Position numbers and translations under genes: made by a program. A stretch of DNA of 64,000 nucleotides from Cordylochernes scorpioides. Lineage: Eukaryota > Arthropoda > Arachnida > Pseudoscorpiones > Chernetidae. The notes beneath the pieces were generated by a model. It was not told the DNA's origin, did not search any database, and was given only the letters and a program-made list of their open reading frames with translations. The stretch's first letter is position 1; every line of letters starts with the position of its first letter. Below are positions 44,948 through 56,850 of the stretch, piece after piece. The stretch spans positions 37,398,696 to 37,462,695 of the forward strand of contig CP092874.1 in NCBI GenBank assembly GCA_030710605.1, written 5' to 3'.

Positions 44948-47900
44948 TTATTTTGTAAGAAGAGGGATTCTACTTTTCACTACTTTAGGTGCCACTTGTT
45001 GGTTTGGTTTTTTCTCTAAAGTGGGTATTTTACTTTTTGTCAGTTTTAATTCAAATCCTTCTTTTGGGTAGTATGGCCTCAATTTGGATGAATGAATTAC
45101 CATGGTAGTTTTTCCTAAATTAGATTGGGGTTTATCAATTTCATAATTGACTGGGGATATCTGTTTTAAAATTGTAAATGGTCCAGACATTGGAGGCATT
45201 AATTTTCGGTTATCTGGATGGTAAAAGGTTTGCAACCAAACTTTATCGCCTAATTTAAAAGTGGAAGGTTGATAATGTTGTTCATATCTAATTTTATTTA
45301 TCTGATGGAATTTTAATGTATTATTATAGGCATTTGTTCTGGCAGTGTCTATAGGGGGTAAAATTCTGATTCTTTTAAGGGGGGATCATAAGGGAGCTTA
45401 CCATACAAAAGGTAAGTAGGAGTATAGCCTGTTATGGAATGGGGAGTATTATTATATTCATTTAGTACTGAATCTAACAATTTCGTCCATGGTATTGATT
45501 TTCCTTTCAAGTTATTGAATTTACATCTTAACCTGGTTATTATGGTTTGGTTAAGTCGTTCATTTAACCCATTACACTGAGGTCTTGATGATGAAGTCAA
45601 TAATTGTTTAATGTTATTGTTAATCAAATATTTTCTAAATCTTGGTGAAGTAAATGATGGTGCCCTGTCACTTAAAAATTGTTTTGGTTTTTGTATTTGA
45701 AAAATTTTGTTTAGGCAATTTATATATGAGTCAGTAGTTTGACTTTTTGAGGGGAAAGCCCAAATGTATCTAGTAGCATGATCTACGATGATGTGAAGGA
45801 ATTTCTTTGTAGAATTATAGTAATTTAGTCCACCACTGTGTCTATAGACACGAAATCAAAAGGATCCTTAGCTGGGGGGAGACTTTCCAACAGACCAAAT
45901 TTCTTCTGGTGAGATATTTTATCGAGTTGACACACCTCACAGTGTTTTACATAATTAGAAATATCTTGAATTAGGTAGGGCCAATAATAGATAGGGTAAA
46001 TTAGATATAACATTTTAGATACTCTTATATGGCCATAATCTTGATGAGCTCTTATTAATACTTTTTCTCTTAATGATGGTGGAACAACACTTTTGATTAA
46101 TCCTTTTTTCCTTAATGTTAAATTTAGTATATTTCCTATCATTAATGTTATCATCAAATTGAGCTTGTTTTAGTTCTGGGTCAGAAACAAAATGAGCTAT
46201 GGGGTATCTGCTGAGGAAATCAGCTTCTTTATTTTCAGTTCCTCTTATGTGTTTTATCTCAAAATCAAACATTGAGAGCTTTAAGCTCCATCTAAATAAT
46301 CGTCCTTTTGGGTTCTTTATGTTCTTCAAGTACTTAAGACAAGCATGGTCTGTATGGATGGTGAAATGCACGCCATCTAAGTAGGGTAAAAAGAAATCCA
46401 CAGCATCAATAATAGCAAGGCATTCTTGCTCAGTTACACAATAGTTTGATTCATAAGTTGTCATTCTACTGCTTCTATACGCTATTGGCTTAGCCCATCG
46501 GGTTGTTCTTGTTTTAGGATAGATCCGATCTGTTTTGGCTAGCATCCGTGTAAAGGTGTATAGGATATTTAGGATTATAGATAGTCAATATAGGTTTTGA
46601 GGTTATTATATTTTTTAATTTAGAAAATGCGGTTTCGCATTCTTCGTCCCATTTCCATTTTACATCTTTTTTTCAACAAATTATTCAAAGGGAGTCTGAG
46701 TTTAGCATAATTAAGGATAAATTTCGAGTAAATGTTAATAGATCCTAAAACTCGTTGTAAATCCTTTTTATTCCTTGGAGAATTCAATTTTCTAATCGTT
46801 TCTATATTATTAGTGCTGGGTGAAAATTGATGGTTTGATATTTCATATCCTAGAAAATAAATCTGATAAGTAGCGAATTTACATTTACTTAGTTTTAGCT
46901 TAATATTTTCCTTTATGCAAATATCTAAAATTACTTTTAAATGGGTCAAATGTTCCTGAAAATTATTTGAAAATATAATGAAGTCATCAAAATAATTCAT
47001 GCAAAAATCAACATAATATTTATTTAAAATTTGCTTTAAAACTTTTTGGAATTGACTTGGACTATTTTTTAATCCAAAAGATAATTTATTAAATTCGTAA
47101 AGTCCGTGAGTGGTAGTAAAAGCTGTGTATTCTTTATCATCTGGGTGTATATCTAAATGGTGATAACCTGATAAAAGATCTAGTGTAGTGAAGATATTAG
47201 CTTCTGAAAGCTTATCTAATATAAAATCTATTCTTGGTATGGGCTCAGAATCTCTTTTTATTACCTATCATTTAATTTTCTGTAGTCTATTACTAGTCGA
47301 ATTTTACCTTCATTTCGCTTATTTACCAACATAGCAGGGGATGCATAGGAGGAATAAGATGGTCTAATGACATTATATTTTAAAAGTTCTTCAATCTGTC
47401 TTTTAATTTCAATGTTGTCCGAGAAGGAAGGTCTAAAAGGCTTTAATGAAATAGGTGTTTGTGAGGTAAGTTTAATTCTAATTGGATCTGCTTTTTAATA
47501 TGTCCTATATCCATTTTATGGGCAGCAAACGCTTCCTTATTTTCCTTAATTAATTTTATTAAATCAGATTTTTCATATGGTGAAAGTTTTTCATCAAATT
47601 CTACACTATTAAAATTTCTAAAATCATTTTCATTAGGAGGAATAATAGATTGAAATAAAGGAATTACATTATGATGTGTATAATTATTATTATTAGGGTT
47701 ATGGTAATTAACATTAAGAATTCTACCAAATTGAGTAATTGTAAAATTTTGAATATCAATGTCTAATTTAAATAAGCTTATATGGTGTAGAGAAAGCAAT
47801 ACATATTGCAAATCAATATCAGAGGAATAAAAATCAATATCTCTAGTAATAGATCCTATAGTTGTATTAATATTAATTTTTGAATTTATATTTAGCATAC

Positions 47901-48033
47901 CGGATGTCTGATTAATAAGAGGTAAATTATTAAAAGCAACATAGTTTGGTTGTATCTTATCTAACATGTGTTGAGGAATTATCGAGAATGTACAGCCAGT
48001 ATCTATGAGAGCTATAATACCGATATTATTCAT
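44948..48033 (-). pseudogene. gypsy pol: protease-RT-RNase H-integrase, broken
   Basis: In order on the minus strand: retropepsin ALIDTGCTFSII (from 48033); RT starting QIEELLKYNVIRPSYSS and KIRLVIDYR, a frameshift near 47270, then TTLDLLSGYHH and NYFDDFIIFS (FDD for YVDD); RNase H with YVTEQECLAII-type and IHTDHACLKYL motifs, HIRGTENKEADFLSR. Next the integrase HHCC region (HQDYGHIR..CEVCQLDK), first core Asp in FVSIDTV, a break, then SSRPQCNGLNERLNQT containing the core Glu. The C-terminus has SGPFTILKQ and HSSKLRPYY (GPY/F module). Several stops and frameshifts make it inactive. Confidence 0.85.
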
Positions 48034-48060
48034 ATTTAGATTTATATACAGACCTTGGCG

Positions 48061-48907
48061 TCAGGAGTGTTGAGGCGGAGCTGGTCGGCATTTGCTCGAA
48101 GGGGCTGCTGTCTGCGTCAAGGCATCCATGGATCGAGACGGCACGGACATGAAGCTTGCAGCTGGGGAGGCTTGTACGGCCTTCTCCCGAAACCAGCACC
48201 TATTCTCAGGATGAAAGCGTCCGGCATGTCCCCGGTTCAGGCAGATTCGGCAGGGACGTCTTTTAGTACCATAGTCAATAAGGCTTCTACCTGGATGTCT
48301 CCATTGCTTTTGTTGTACTTCCATTCTTGGGGCTGTTTCCCTTTTAAAAGATGACTTCTCCATTTCCTCATGTCGATCAATCATTTCTAATTTCGATTCT
48401 AACGCTATCCATTCTTCTGGAGTGTCCACTTTTGATGTAATAACCAGTTTTCTAAAATCAGTTGTTAACCCATTTGTCAGGCCTTCCATCAAATTTTCTT
48501 TTGTAATCTTTGCTTTAGAAGCTAGGGACGTTTTTTCCTTAAAATAATTTTCAATCCCCTTTTCTGGATCATATTTCAATTCAATAAAAGCCGTGAATGG
48601 ATTAACTTCTTGTTTATAGAAATGAGACAATAATATATTTTCTAGTTCAGGCCAATTTGTAATATCCAAGCAGTTCTCCACATAAAAATCAAAAGCCTCT
48701 TCTACTAAAAAAATCTCCAACATTTTTCAATTTCCAGGTATCATTTAATTCTTCTAAGAAAGCCTTCTGGTTGAAATATTTGAGCCACGATTTTAGGGCT
48801 AGACTTCCGTTAGGGTTAAATTTACATACGTTTAGTTTAGTGTTATCTGACATATTTCTTTCTATTTGTAATGTGTTACTTTTACTTCTGTCTTTTAACT
48901 TTGGCAT
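48061..48907 (-). pseudogene. gypsy gag
   Basis: ATG at 48907 (MPKLKDRSK...), frameshift near 48715, then a 220-residue frame with the retrotransposon-gag helical core (WPELENILLSHFYKQEVNPF...). The C-terminal nucleocapsid-like motif is CRICLNRGHAGRFHPENRC, a non-canonical zinc knuckle. The last ~180 bp (48061-48240) are clearly more GC-rich than the rest of the element. Gag would form the particle around the element's RNA. Confidence 0.75.
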
Positions 48908-49066
48908 TTATATTTAATATATAAAGAAATTTTTTAATTTTCAAGTTGTAATTTTGAATTTTATAAATTATATAATAATATATATATATATTTTATTTTC
49001 CAAAATTGTATTTATTTTTTTATTACTTTTTAAAACAAACAGTTTTTGCATACCTAAAATTTAACG

Positions 49067-49958
49067 ATTATTATTATTATTATTCTGTACATAACCCGGA
49101 CTCCTGGAGCGTATGAAAGTCGCCAACTGTCCGGGTTTGTCTTCTGACTTATTGTCTATTTGTTGCGGTTGACATCCAACTGATTAGATGTCGCCAGGCT
49201 GTTTTATTTTTGGGGAGGTTCTTCAATGCTTCTTGGTTGAATGGGCTGGTGTTAAGTAGAGTTGCAGTCTGAAATCTCTGAAGATGGTAGGATGGGCAAC
49301 TGAATAGGAGGTGGTCGACTGTTTGATTTTCTTGGTGACAGTGTTGGCATACGGGGTCGTTGTTTTTGGAGGTTCTGGCGATGTCGGCTTGAACGAAGCC
49401 ATGTCCTGTCAGAATTGTAGAGGTGATGTTGCAATATTTTAGTTTTGGGAGAATTGAGATTAGAAGACTAGGAGATGCAGCTACTCTTCTGAGGTTTCTT
49501 GTAGCATGGTCTGTGGTGTAGAGGTCGGTCCATAGTTGGAGGGCGAACTGTTTGCTTTGAGAGCGGACATATTTCCTAGGAAGGGTTGCGAAGTGTAAAG
49601 GCAATTTGGATTGAGCTGCGGCTTTGGCGACTTCATCAGCCTGTTCATTTCCAACGATGCCGCAATGACTCCGGACCCAGCAGAGTTGAACATTGTCCAG
49701 AGTATTGAGGTTTCTGATTATCTCTGCAGTAAGTGGGGTTCTAGGGATATCGGGGTGACAGATGGCATGTAGAGCTGCCTGGCAGTCGGAAGCAATGACA
49801 AAGTCTTGTCGCGGCATGATCCTAATAGATCTGGTGGCATAAAGAATGGCCAAAAGTTCCGCCTGGAAGGAGGTACAGCTGTTGTGGAGTTTAAGTTTCA
49901 GTGGTGGATAGGGAGGTGGGAGCACCGCTGCTGCGCCAACCCCATTGGTTGACCGATA
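49067..49958 (-). mobile_element. 5'-truncated LINE inserted beside gypsy 5' LTR
   Basis: Minus-strand LINE with an (AAT)n tail at 49067-49084. It begins abruptly at the LTR boundary (49958) in the RNase H domain. Confidence 0.75.
49149..49958 (-). pseudogene. LINE RNase H-zinc finger C-terminus
   Basis: Open frame from the truncation point. RNase H starts at STNGVGAAAV, followed by SFQAELLAIL (Glu), ASDCQAAL (Asp) and NEQADEVAKAA (Asp). The C-terminal finger is CQHCHQENQTVDHLLFSC. The RT half is absent. A different family from 39445-41481 (only motif-level similarity). Confidence 0.8.
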
Positions 49959-50161
49959 TAAACAAAAAAAACTATTTGGTTGTATTCCTTTTGTTAAGGA
50001 TTTCTTTACATTTGTAAAAATTAACTCTGTGTTTAGTTCTTTGATTATTTAAATTATAATTTTAGTTATATTATGAAAACAATATTAATAAATATTATAG
50101 TTATGATTATAAAATTTTAATTATATTAATGAATAATAAAAATAATATTTTTATTATGTCA
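49959..50161 (-). repeat. gypsy 5' LTR
   Basis: Matches 43951-44157 with few differences. Its inner end (GTTTATA) is abutted by the LINE insertion and lacks the final CA. Confidence 0.8.
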
Positions 50162-50162
50162 T

Positions 50163-51483
50163 ATATATATAAGATTATTAAAGAAGAAAATATATATTTC
50201 TCCATAGCATTGGATGAATCCACAGACAATACCAATTCAGCACAGGTTCTATTTTTATTTGAGCTATTACTGAGGATTTTCGATGTTTTGAAGAGTTGCT
50301 TGCATTAGGAACACTTTCAGGCAGGACACGAGGAATAGACATCTTTGAGAACTTCAAAATAAAAATTTGCGAAGCAGGGTTAAATATAAATAATTTAGTA
50401 AGTGTGTGTACCGATGGTGCACCAGCCATGGTAGGAAAGCGAGAAGGTTTCATTTCGTTATTAAAAAATAATATGCTAATTTAGAAAACTTGATTTCTTT
50501 TCATTGTATTTTTCACCAACAAAACCTATGTGCTAAGTCGGCTAGTTTGAACGATACTTTAGAAAAAATTATTGGTATTGTAAATTTTATTCGATCAAAT
50601 TCAATGCGTCATCGTCAATTTCGAGATATAATAATGTCCGATAATGACACCTTCAATGGAGACTTACCATATCATAGCAAAATACGTTGGTTATCAAGAG
50701 GACAAGTTTTGCTAAAAATATTCACCCTGCGTCAACAAATAATTAAATATTTTGAAGAACAAAAGAAATATTGCGATTTATCAGATAAAGAATTTTGTAG
50801 AAATGCTGCCTTTTTATGTGACATGACAATGAAGCAAAATGAATTGAATTTAAACTTGCAGGGAAAAACTAAATATATATACGAAATGTGGCAAAAAATT
50901 CAAGCTTTTCGAAAAAAACTTTTATTCTTTAAATCTTTACTAGGTGTCGATTAGAAATTTCTAAAGAACATTTCCCACAGTTATCGGAAATTATGATGGA
51001 GCAAAATTATTCCCCATAAAATTTGGATGAGTATATTTCTGTTCTGGATATATTAATTGAAGAATATAATAAAAGGTTCTTAGATTTAAAAAAAAAACAT
51101 GTTTTCACACTTATAAATTAACTTTCGACCCAGACCTTGTTGATATCGACGTAGAGCCCAAAGAATATCAAATGGAATTATTTGAGATAGGAGAAGATAA
51201 TATCTTTAAATCACAATTCGATTCAAAAAAAGATCCTATTGAAATATGGAAGACTGCAGTTATTTATCCTCGTCTAAGACAACACGCACGAATAATTCTT
51301 TCATGTTTTGGAAGTACATATTGCTGCGAGGCAACATTTTCATACATGACTCAAATTAAAAACCGCCTAAGAAGTCAAATAAGTGATGTTCATTCGAAAG
51401 ATCAACTTAAATTACGTACCACGTCAATTGAACCAAATATTTATTTTTTGTCATCCAATACACAACCACAGAAATCCCATTAA
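50163..51483 (+). pseudogene. hAT transposase, catalytic and dimerisation part
   Basis: Resumes with KIIKEENIYFSIALDESTD (conserved LDEST catalytic-region motif), frameshifts, then LVSVCTDGAPAMVGKREGF (second Asp region), FHCIFHQQNLCAK (conserved CxxH), WLSRGQVL and FFKSLLG. After a degenerate stretch (50955-51170) comes the hAT C-terminal dimerisation block YPRLRQHARIILSCFGSTYCCEATFSYMTQIKN to a stop at 51483. Similar to ZBED5/GTF2IRD2-type transposases. At least three frame breaks. Confidence 0.88.
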
Positions 51484-51531
51484 ATTTTCTGGATTGTAAA
51501 ATTGAATGTCAAATTTTTTGGAATTAATTAA

Positions 51532-51798
51532 TGTTGGTGTTTTTGGGGGTAAAAAAGAGAAAATGTTACTTAAATATATTTTTAATATTATCTTTATGCA
51601 TAGAAACTACAAAAGTAAAATTTAAGAATTAAGAAGAAATACAAAAAACAAGAAAGGATCAAGAAGGCACTAACTACGTTGCCAAATTGTTAATTTAACA
51701 TATGCTAGCTAATATTATCATCATCAATTTATATTTATTCATATATTTATATAATTTATTTACACAGAGAAAAATTATTTGAATTAATATTCCTAACA
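51532..51798 (-). repeat. copia 3' LTR
   Basis: 267 bp. TGTTGG...CCTAACA on the plus strand. Nearly identical to 55181-55447. The minus-strand purine tract AAAGGGGGGATT (51799-51810) precedes it. Confidence 0.95.
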
Positions 51799-51891
51799 AA
51801 TCCCCCCTTTAATTCAATCTCATTTTTTCTTCAGAAATATAAACAGTTTAAAAAATCAAACATAGATGGCGTTACCTCCCCTTGCTTTCAC

Positions 51892-53337
51892 TTATATACA
51901 AGCTTTTGTTTGGAATAAGATTGATCTCTGAATCTTGATCTCTTGATCTTGATCACTGAAATGATCCCTTAAAAATTTTTGAAGCCTGCGGTGCTTTAGC
52001 TGTGCTTGGTGCTGCCCTGGTTCCCTCATAAACGGCGCTCTCGCCATCTTCTCCCCCGGGGTGCCCACTTGCCCTTCCGGCGCCTCTCCAGCCCTCTCCT
52101 TGGCCCTCCACTGCGGCGGGCGCATGGTGACTCTCAAAGATGTATTGTGCCTTAAAATGCTTATCCGAAAGCATGTAGAAGGCGGATTAATTGTCAAGTT
52201 TTTGTTTGGCATAAGCCACATTTTACATAAAGTGAAAACATATATCAAAAAACATATTTTAAAAATATAACAAGTTAATTTATGTACACACATTTTTAAT
52301 AAAGCTATATATATCTTTCCATATTTCTTTTTATCAATTACCTTTGAATTATTAAAATTTTCCAAATCAGTATATACATCAAGGGGTGTATGAACAGTTT
52401 TACAATCTAACATATTATATTTTAATAAAAGTTTTTCAATATAATTTTGTTGTTTTAGAATTATTTTGTCATTATATTTTAATATTTCAATTCCTAAAAC
52501 ACTTAAAAGATTAGCATTTTTCTTTATTTTAAAACAAAGTGTTAACTTATTTAAAATATCATTTAAAATTTTAGAATCAGTATTACAAATAATGATATCA
52601 TCAACATAAAGTCCCAAAAGAAGAATTGAGTCATTATTTTGGTAAGAAAATAAGCATTTTTCTGAATTAAAAATTTTAAATCCTATCTGAAGAAGATATT
52701 TAGTAAAGGTTTCATAAAAGACTCTGCCTGCTTGTTTAAGTCCATAAATGGCCTGATCAAGTTTACAAACAAATTTCTTACCTTCTTCTTGATATTCAAA
52801 TCCTTTAGGCTGTGACATTTATATAGCCTCTTCCAACTTACCATACAAAAAGGCAGTTTCTATATCAAAATGATGAATATGCAAATTTTTCATTGCTGCA
52901 AAGACGATTAAAGTCCTTAGAGAATCTGATTTTATCACAGGTGAATAAGTTTCTGAATATTCTACTCCAAATTTTTGTGAACATCCTACTGCAACTAATC
53001 TAGCTTTATATATGGGATTTAAAGGATCATGGCTATTTTTAATGGAAAACACCCATTTTGATTTGATAGGCTTAATGGTTTTAGTCATAGGTAAAACATC
53101 CCACACCTTGTGATTTTTTAAAGAAACTATTTCCCCTTTCATGGCTTGAAGCCATTTTTCTTTATCTGGAGAGTTAATTGCCTCTTCATAATTAGTTGGT
53201 ATAATTGGTAATGAATCAACCTTCATTACACTATCTCCTGGATGGTAGGTAGGATCAGAAGTGGTGTCATCTTGTGATGTGTCTTCATCAGATAATGATG
53301 ATTCATAGTAAAATCCTTGTTCAGGAGTAGGTCTCAA
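51892..53337 (-). pseudogene. copia reverse transcriptase, 3' part of pol
   Basis: Frame 53337-52819 carries YEEAINSPDKEKWLQAM, NHKVWDVLP, KSKWVFSIK, YKARLVAVGCSQK and HHFDIETAFLYGKLEE (catalytic Asp). A stop, then 52818-51892 continues MSQPKGFEYQEEGKKFVCKLDQAIYGLKQ-type sequence with LLGLYVDDIII (YVDD). The frame then passes to a GC-rich stretch (~52000-52140) not resembling RNase H and ends at 51892. A copia pol normally finishes with RNase H, so the 3' end has been replaced. Confidence 0.85.
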
Positions 53338-53372
53338 GTTGTAGACATTTTTATCTTCATCTGGCTCATTAC

Positions 53373-55066
53373 TTATGGATTCTGGAACATTTCCTTGGTG
53401 AATAGGAATTGGTTCTTCTTCTTTTTGATTTTTGTACCTTTTATGTTTTCTATAAGTTCAATAAATTCCTTTAGTTTGGCAAAGGTTTCTAATTTGCTTT
53501 TAAGGAACTTTGGGAATATTTTCCTTGAAAAGTCATCAACTATGTTCAGCACATATATTGCTCTGCCAATGGATTCATGCTGAAATGGACCTATTAAATC
53601 CATATGAATGAGATCAAGGGGTTTGGTTGATTGCTTTGAATCAATCTCTTTAAATGGCAATCTAGTAAACTTTGATTGAATGCATGTGATACATGGTTCT
53701 AAGTTATTAATTGTTGAACAACAGAATCCATACACCATGGAGTCTTTTAGCATCATATTCATATAATTTTCATTTATATGTGCGAGGCGTTTGTGCCAAA
53801 TTTTCCAAATATTTTCTTGTGTTTTGAACACATTTTCTTCTAGTTTAATGTTTGCACATGCATCAATTGTATAAATGTTATCTTCCCTTTTTGCAGTTAT
53901 AATGCTGGATCCATTGTTATCTATTATCCTTGCACCATTCTCATCAAATATAATCTGTTTTTCATCTTCAGTTATTTTACTTACTGATATTAAATTATTG
54001 TTGAGTTCAGGTACATATAGAACTTCTTTTAGTGTTAAAAGATGATTATCATCCTGATAAATTTCAACAGTGTCAATACCTTTTGATTTGACGAATCTAT
54101 CATCAGGAAGAGTGATTTTTCTGCTATCATCTTGAAGATCATCCATTAGATTAATGTCTTTAGACATATGGCTTGTTGCTCCACTGTCTAGTATCCACTT
54201 GCATTTATTGCTGAACTCTGGAGAACTTAAGTTCATGGCATTTTCTTGATTATGATTTTCTCCTATCAAAGAAGCCCTAGAAGGATATTGTTTATTTTTT
54301 GAAAATGTTTGTTTGGGGATTGTTTGTATAGAATTCCCTTGATTGTTTTCTTTTCTTTTGTTAACTGGGTTGAACCAGCATACTGCTGCTTTATGTCCAA
54401 ACTTTTGACAAATGAAGCATTTGGGTTTTCTTTCTCTATTAGAATCACTTGATTTTTTCTTAAAGTTTTTGTTAAATTTATGGCCCATATTATATGCAGC
54501 ATTTTCATCCTTGTTGTTCTTGTTTCTTTCTTCATGGAGCTCAAAAATTCTTCTTATATCAGAAATAGCAGCATCTGGGTAATTGTCAAATTGCATTGAG
54601 ACAAGATTGTATTTTGGGGGTAGCCCTCTAATAAGGCTGTGATGAATTATTCATCTTCTATTGATCCACCCAAAATTCTTGCTTCTTGCAATAATTTCTC
54701 TGCTTTAAGCAAATATTGTTCCCAGGTTTCCTCTTTTTTCATTGTTAATCTAGATACATTGTTTTTAGCCTCTATGCATTTTCTCTTTATGTTACCCTCA
54801 TATCTAGAATGCAAAGCAGTCCAAATTTCTTTACTTGTTTTGCATGTTAAAATTAAGCATACTTGTGTGTCATCCATTGCTCAAGTTATTATCCCTCTAG
54901 CTTGGGCATCTCTTCTTTTCCAATCGACAGTTATTTTTTCATCTTTTGGAGGATCTTTTATAAAGCCATCTAGATCTTTGCCTTCCAAAATACAAATGAT
55001 GCGAAATTTCCAACTTGTGAAATTATTTCCATCGAATTTTTGGATATTCATCGATGGTTCAGCCAT
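53373..55066 (-). pseudogene. copia gag-protease-integrase (integrase core deleted)
   Basis: Begins MAEPSMNIQKFDGNNFTSW (55066), with an internal TGA near 54880, TAA near 54647 and a frameshift near 54610. The gag core has EIWTALHSRYEG; the zinc knuckle CFICQKFGHKAAVC is canonical CX2CX4HX4C. Protease is WILDSGATSHM. The integrase zinc region is WHKRLAH...CITCIQSK, the first core Asp is in LIHMDLIGPF and VDDFSR follows. After FIELIEN the sequence jumps to the integrase-RT linker, so the second half of the catalytic core, including the Glu, is missing. Confidence 0.85.
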
Positions 55067-55162
55067 TTTGAATTTTTACTTAATATGTTCTTTTCGAACC
55101 TTAAAGATATTTTCTATCTTTCTTTTTTCAAAATGGCGTTTGTTTACCTTTTTTTGCGTAAA

Positions 55163-55179
55163 CCACGATCTGCTACCAA
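55163..55179 (-). other. copia primer-binding site
   Basis: Minus strand TTGGTAGCAGATCGTGG directly after the 5' LTR end (CACCAACA). It is similar to the copia/Ty1 half-tRNA initiator-Met priming site. Confidence 0.65.
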
Positions 55180-55180
55180 T

Positions 55181-55447
55181 TGTTGGTGTTTTTGGGGGTA
55201 AAAAAGAGAAAATGTTACTTAAATATATTTTTAATATTATCTTTATGCATAGAAACTACAAAAGTAAAATTTAAGAATTAAAAAGAAATACAAAAAACAA
55301 GAAAGGATCAAGAAGGCACTAACTACGTTGCCAAATTGTTAATTTAACATATGCTAGCTAATATTATCATCATCAATTTATATTTATTCATATATTTATA
55401 TAATTTATTTACACAGAGAAAAATTATTTGAATTAATATTCCTAACA
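55181..55447 (-). repeat. copia 5' LTR
   Basis: 267 bp, equal in length to the 3' LTR with only isolated differences (for example AAGAAG versus AAAAAG near 55280), indicating a fairly recent insertion. Confidence 0.95.
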
Positions 55448-55560
55448 ATTAATTGTATGTCATTTTGAAAAAATAAACTATTTAATTGCAAAGAAAATTA
55501 TATATTTTAATTTTGTATATAAATCCCTTTAATTAAATCATACATATATTTATATATATA

Positions 55561-56173
55561 CTAGACGAATGACCCGGGCAACGCCCGTGTTTTACCCGAT
55601 TGAATGTTTTTATTCCAATACTATTTGTTACAATTATAAATTGGAGCCGTGGATGTCACTCTTGTGAAACGTCCCGCTCCAAACTTTACATGTACATTAG
55701 GTCAGCTGGTATTACCCCTCATTTTCACCGCTAGAGGCGCGAGCGAATTGACTTTTTGTAAATATACATAATTATAAAGATAGAAGCTTCTATAGAAGAT
55801 AATGATCATAATAATGATGCGCGCGCATCCGTGACAGCGATGAGGAATTGAGGAAAGACGGTCGTGACTATATATTAATAATAAAATAATAATAATAATA
55901 TAATAATAATTATTATTATTATCATTAGATAATGATAATGATCATAATGATGATGCGCGCGCATCCGTGACATGAGGAATTGAGGAATTGATTGTTGACG
56001 GTGGAAAGACGGTCGTGACTATATATGTTGATAATAAAATAATAATAATAATATAATAATAATAATTATTATTATTATCATTAGATAATGATCATAATGA
56101 TGATGCGCGCGCGTCCGTGACATGAGGAATTGATTGTTGACGATGGAAAGACGGTCGTGACTATATATGTTGA
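55561..56173 (-). mobile_element. Helitron array unit 1
   Basis: On the minus strand it starts TCAACATATATAGTCACGAC and ends in the CGGGCGTTGCCCGGG-type hairpin and GTCATTCGTCTAG. It contains two internal repeats of the module GATGATGCGCGCGCATCCGT ... GGTCGTGACTATATA separated by (TAA)n/(ATT)n. Non-coding. Confidence 0.75.
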
Positions 56174-56850
56174 CTAGACGAATGGCCCGGGCAACGCCCG
56201 GGTTTTACCCGAGTGCGTATATATTTTAAAAATGTTTTAATTAAAATACTATTCGTTACAATTATAAATTGGCGCCGTGGATGTCTCTCTTATGAAACGT
56301 CCCGCCCCAAACTGTGTGTCTCTTGAAAATATAAAAATAAAAATGTGAGCGGAAAAATATGTCCAGGGTAGCTTAGTGGTCATGGCATCTGCCCGGTAAG
56401 CGGAAGGTCGTGGGTTCGATTCCCATCCTTTGACACTTTTTTTATTTTATCCATTCTGACCAAAATCTATCCGTGAACTTCACACAGTGAACTTCACACA
56501 GACAGAATAAGGCAATTATATAAGTATATAATCCAAATTGTGCCTTATCACACACTATTTTTTTATTTGGCCTTATTACCTTGTGTTTATAATCTATGAC
56601 GTAATGCCGGCGGCGCGCCCCCGTTGGCTGCCGGCGAGCACGTGACCTCCCTGTGCGCGCGCATCCGTGACAGCGATGAGGAATTGAGGAAAGACGGTCG
56701 TGACTATATATATTAATAATAATAATATAATAATAATAATTATTATTATTATCATTAGATAATGATAATGATCATAATGATGATGCGCGCGCATCCGTGA
56801 CAGCGATGAAGAATTGATTGAGGAAAGACGGTCGTGACTATATATGTTGA
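56174..56850 (-). mobile_element. Helitron array unit 2, carrying tRNA-like and foldback pieces
   Basis: Begins immediately after unit 1 (CTAGACGAATG at 56174) and ends ..TATATGTTGA at 56850. It carries a tRNA-Thr-like sequence (56362-56434), half of the TAAACACAAGG foldback element (about 56545-56600), and a GC-rich CCGGCGGCGCGCC segment. Confidence 0.75.
56362..56434 (+). tRNA. tRNA-Thr(GGT)-like sequence inside Helitron
   Basis: Acceptor TCCAGGG against CCTTTGA (mismatched), D-arm GC..GGC, anticodon stem TCTGC/GCGGA with loop CCGGTAA (anticodon GGT), T-arm GTGGG-TTCGATT-CCCAT. A box TAGCTTAGTGG and B box GGTTCGATTCC are canonical, so pol III transcription is plausible. Related to 38964-39036, which has the intact 3' acceptor strand. 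Followed by a T-run. Confidence 0.6.

Larger units (their letters stand above)
43951..50161 (-). mobile_element. gypsy-type LTR retrotransposon with nested LINE
   Basis: Two ~205-bp direct LTRs enclose gag-protease-RT-RNase H-integrase in gypsy order on the minus strand, with a polypurine tract before the 3' LTR. The region after the 5' LTR is occupied by a LINE insertion (49067-49958), and the primer-binding site is not identifiable. The right flank is the hAT transposase itself. The left flank is other inserted DNA, so no target duplication is evident. Confidence 0.85.
51532..55447 (-). mobile_element. copia-type LTR retrotransposon with internal deletions
   Basis: 3916 bp with 267-bp LTRs. 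Flanked by the perfect 5-bp target duplication ATTAA (51527-51531 and 55448-55452). The primer-binding site (minus strand TTGGTAGCAGATCGTGG, 55163-55179) resembles the half-tRNA-iMet priming site used by copia elements. Gene order is gag-PR-IN-RT. It lacks most of the integrase core and all recognisable RNase H. Inserted 48 bp downstream of the hAT transposase stop. Confidence 0.95.

Noticed and set aside
55800-55880. Hammerhead ribozyme in the Helitron module (CGATGAG...GAAAGACGGTC)
   Set aside because: The core lacks the U of CUGAUGA, and I could not form the three stems. Left as coincidence.
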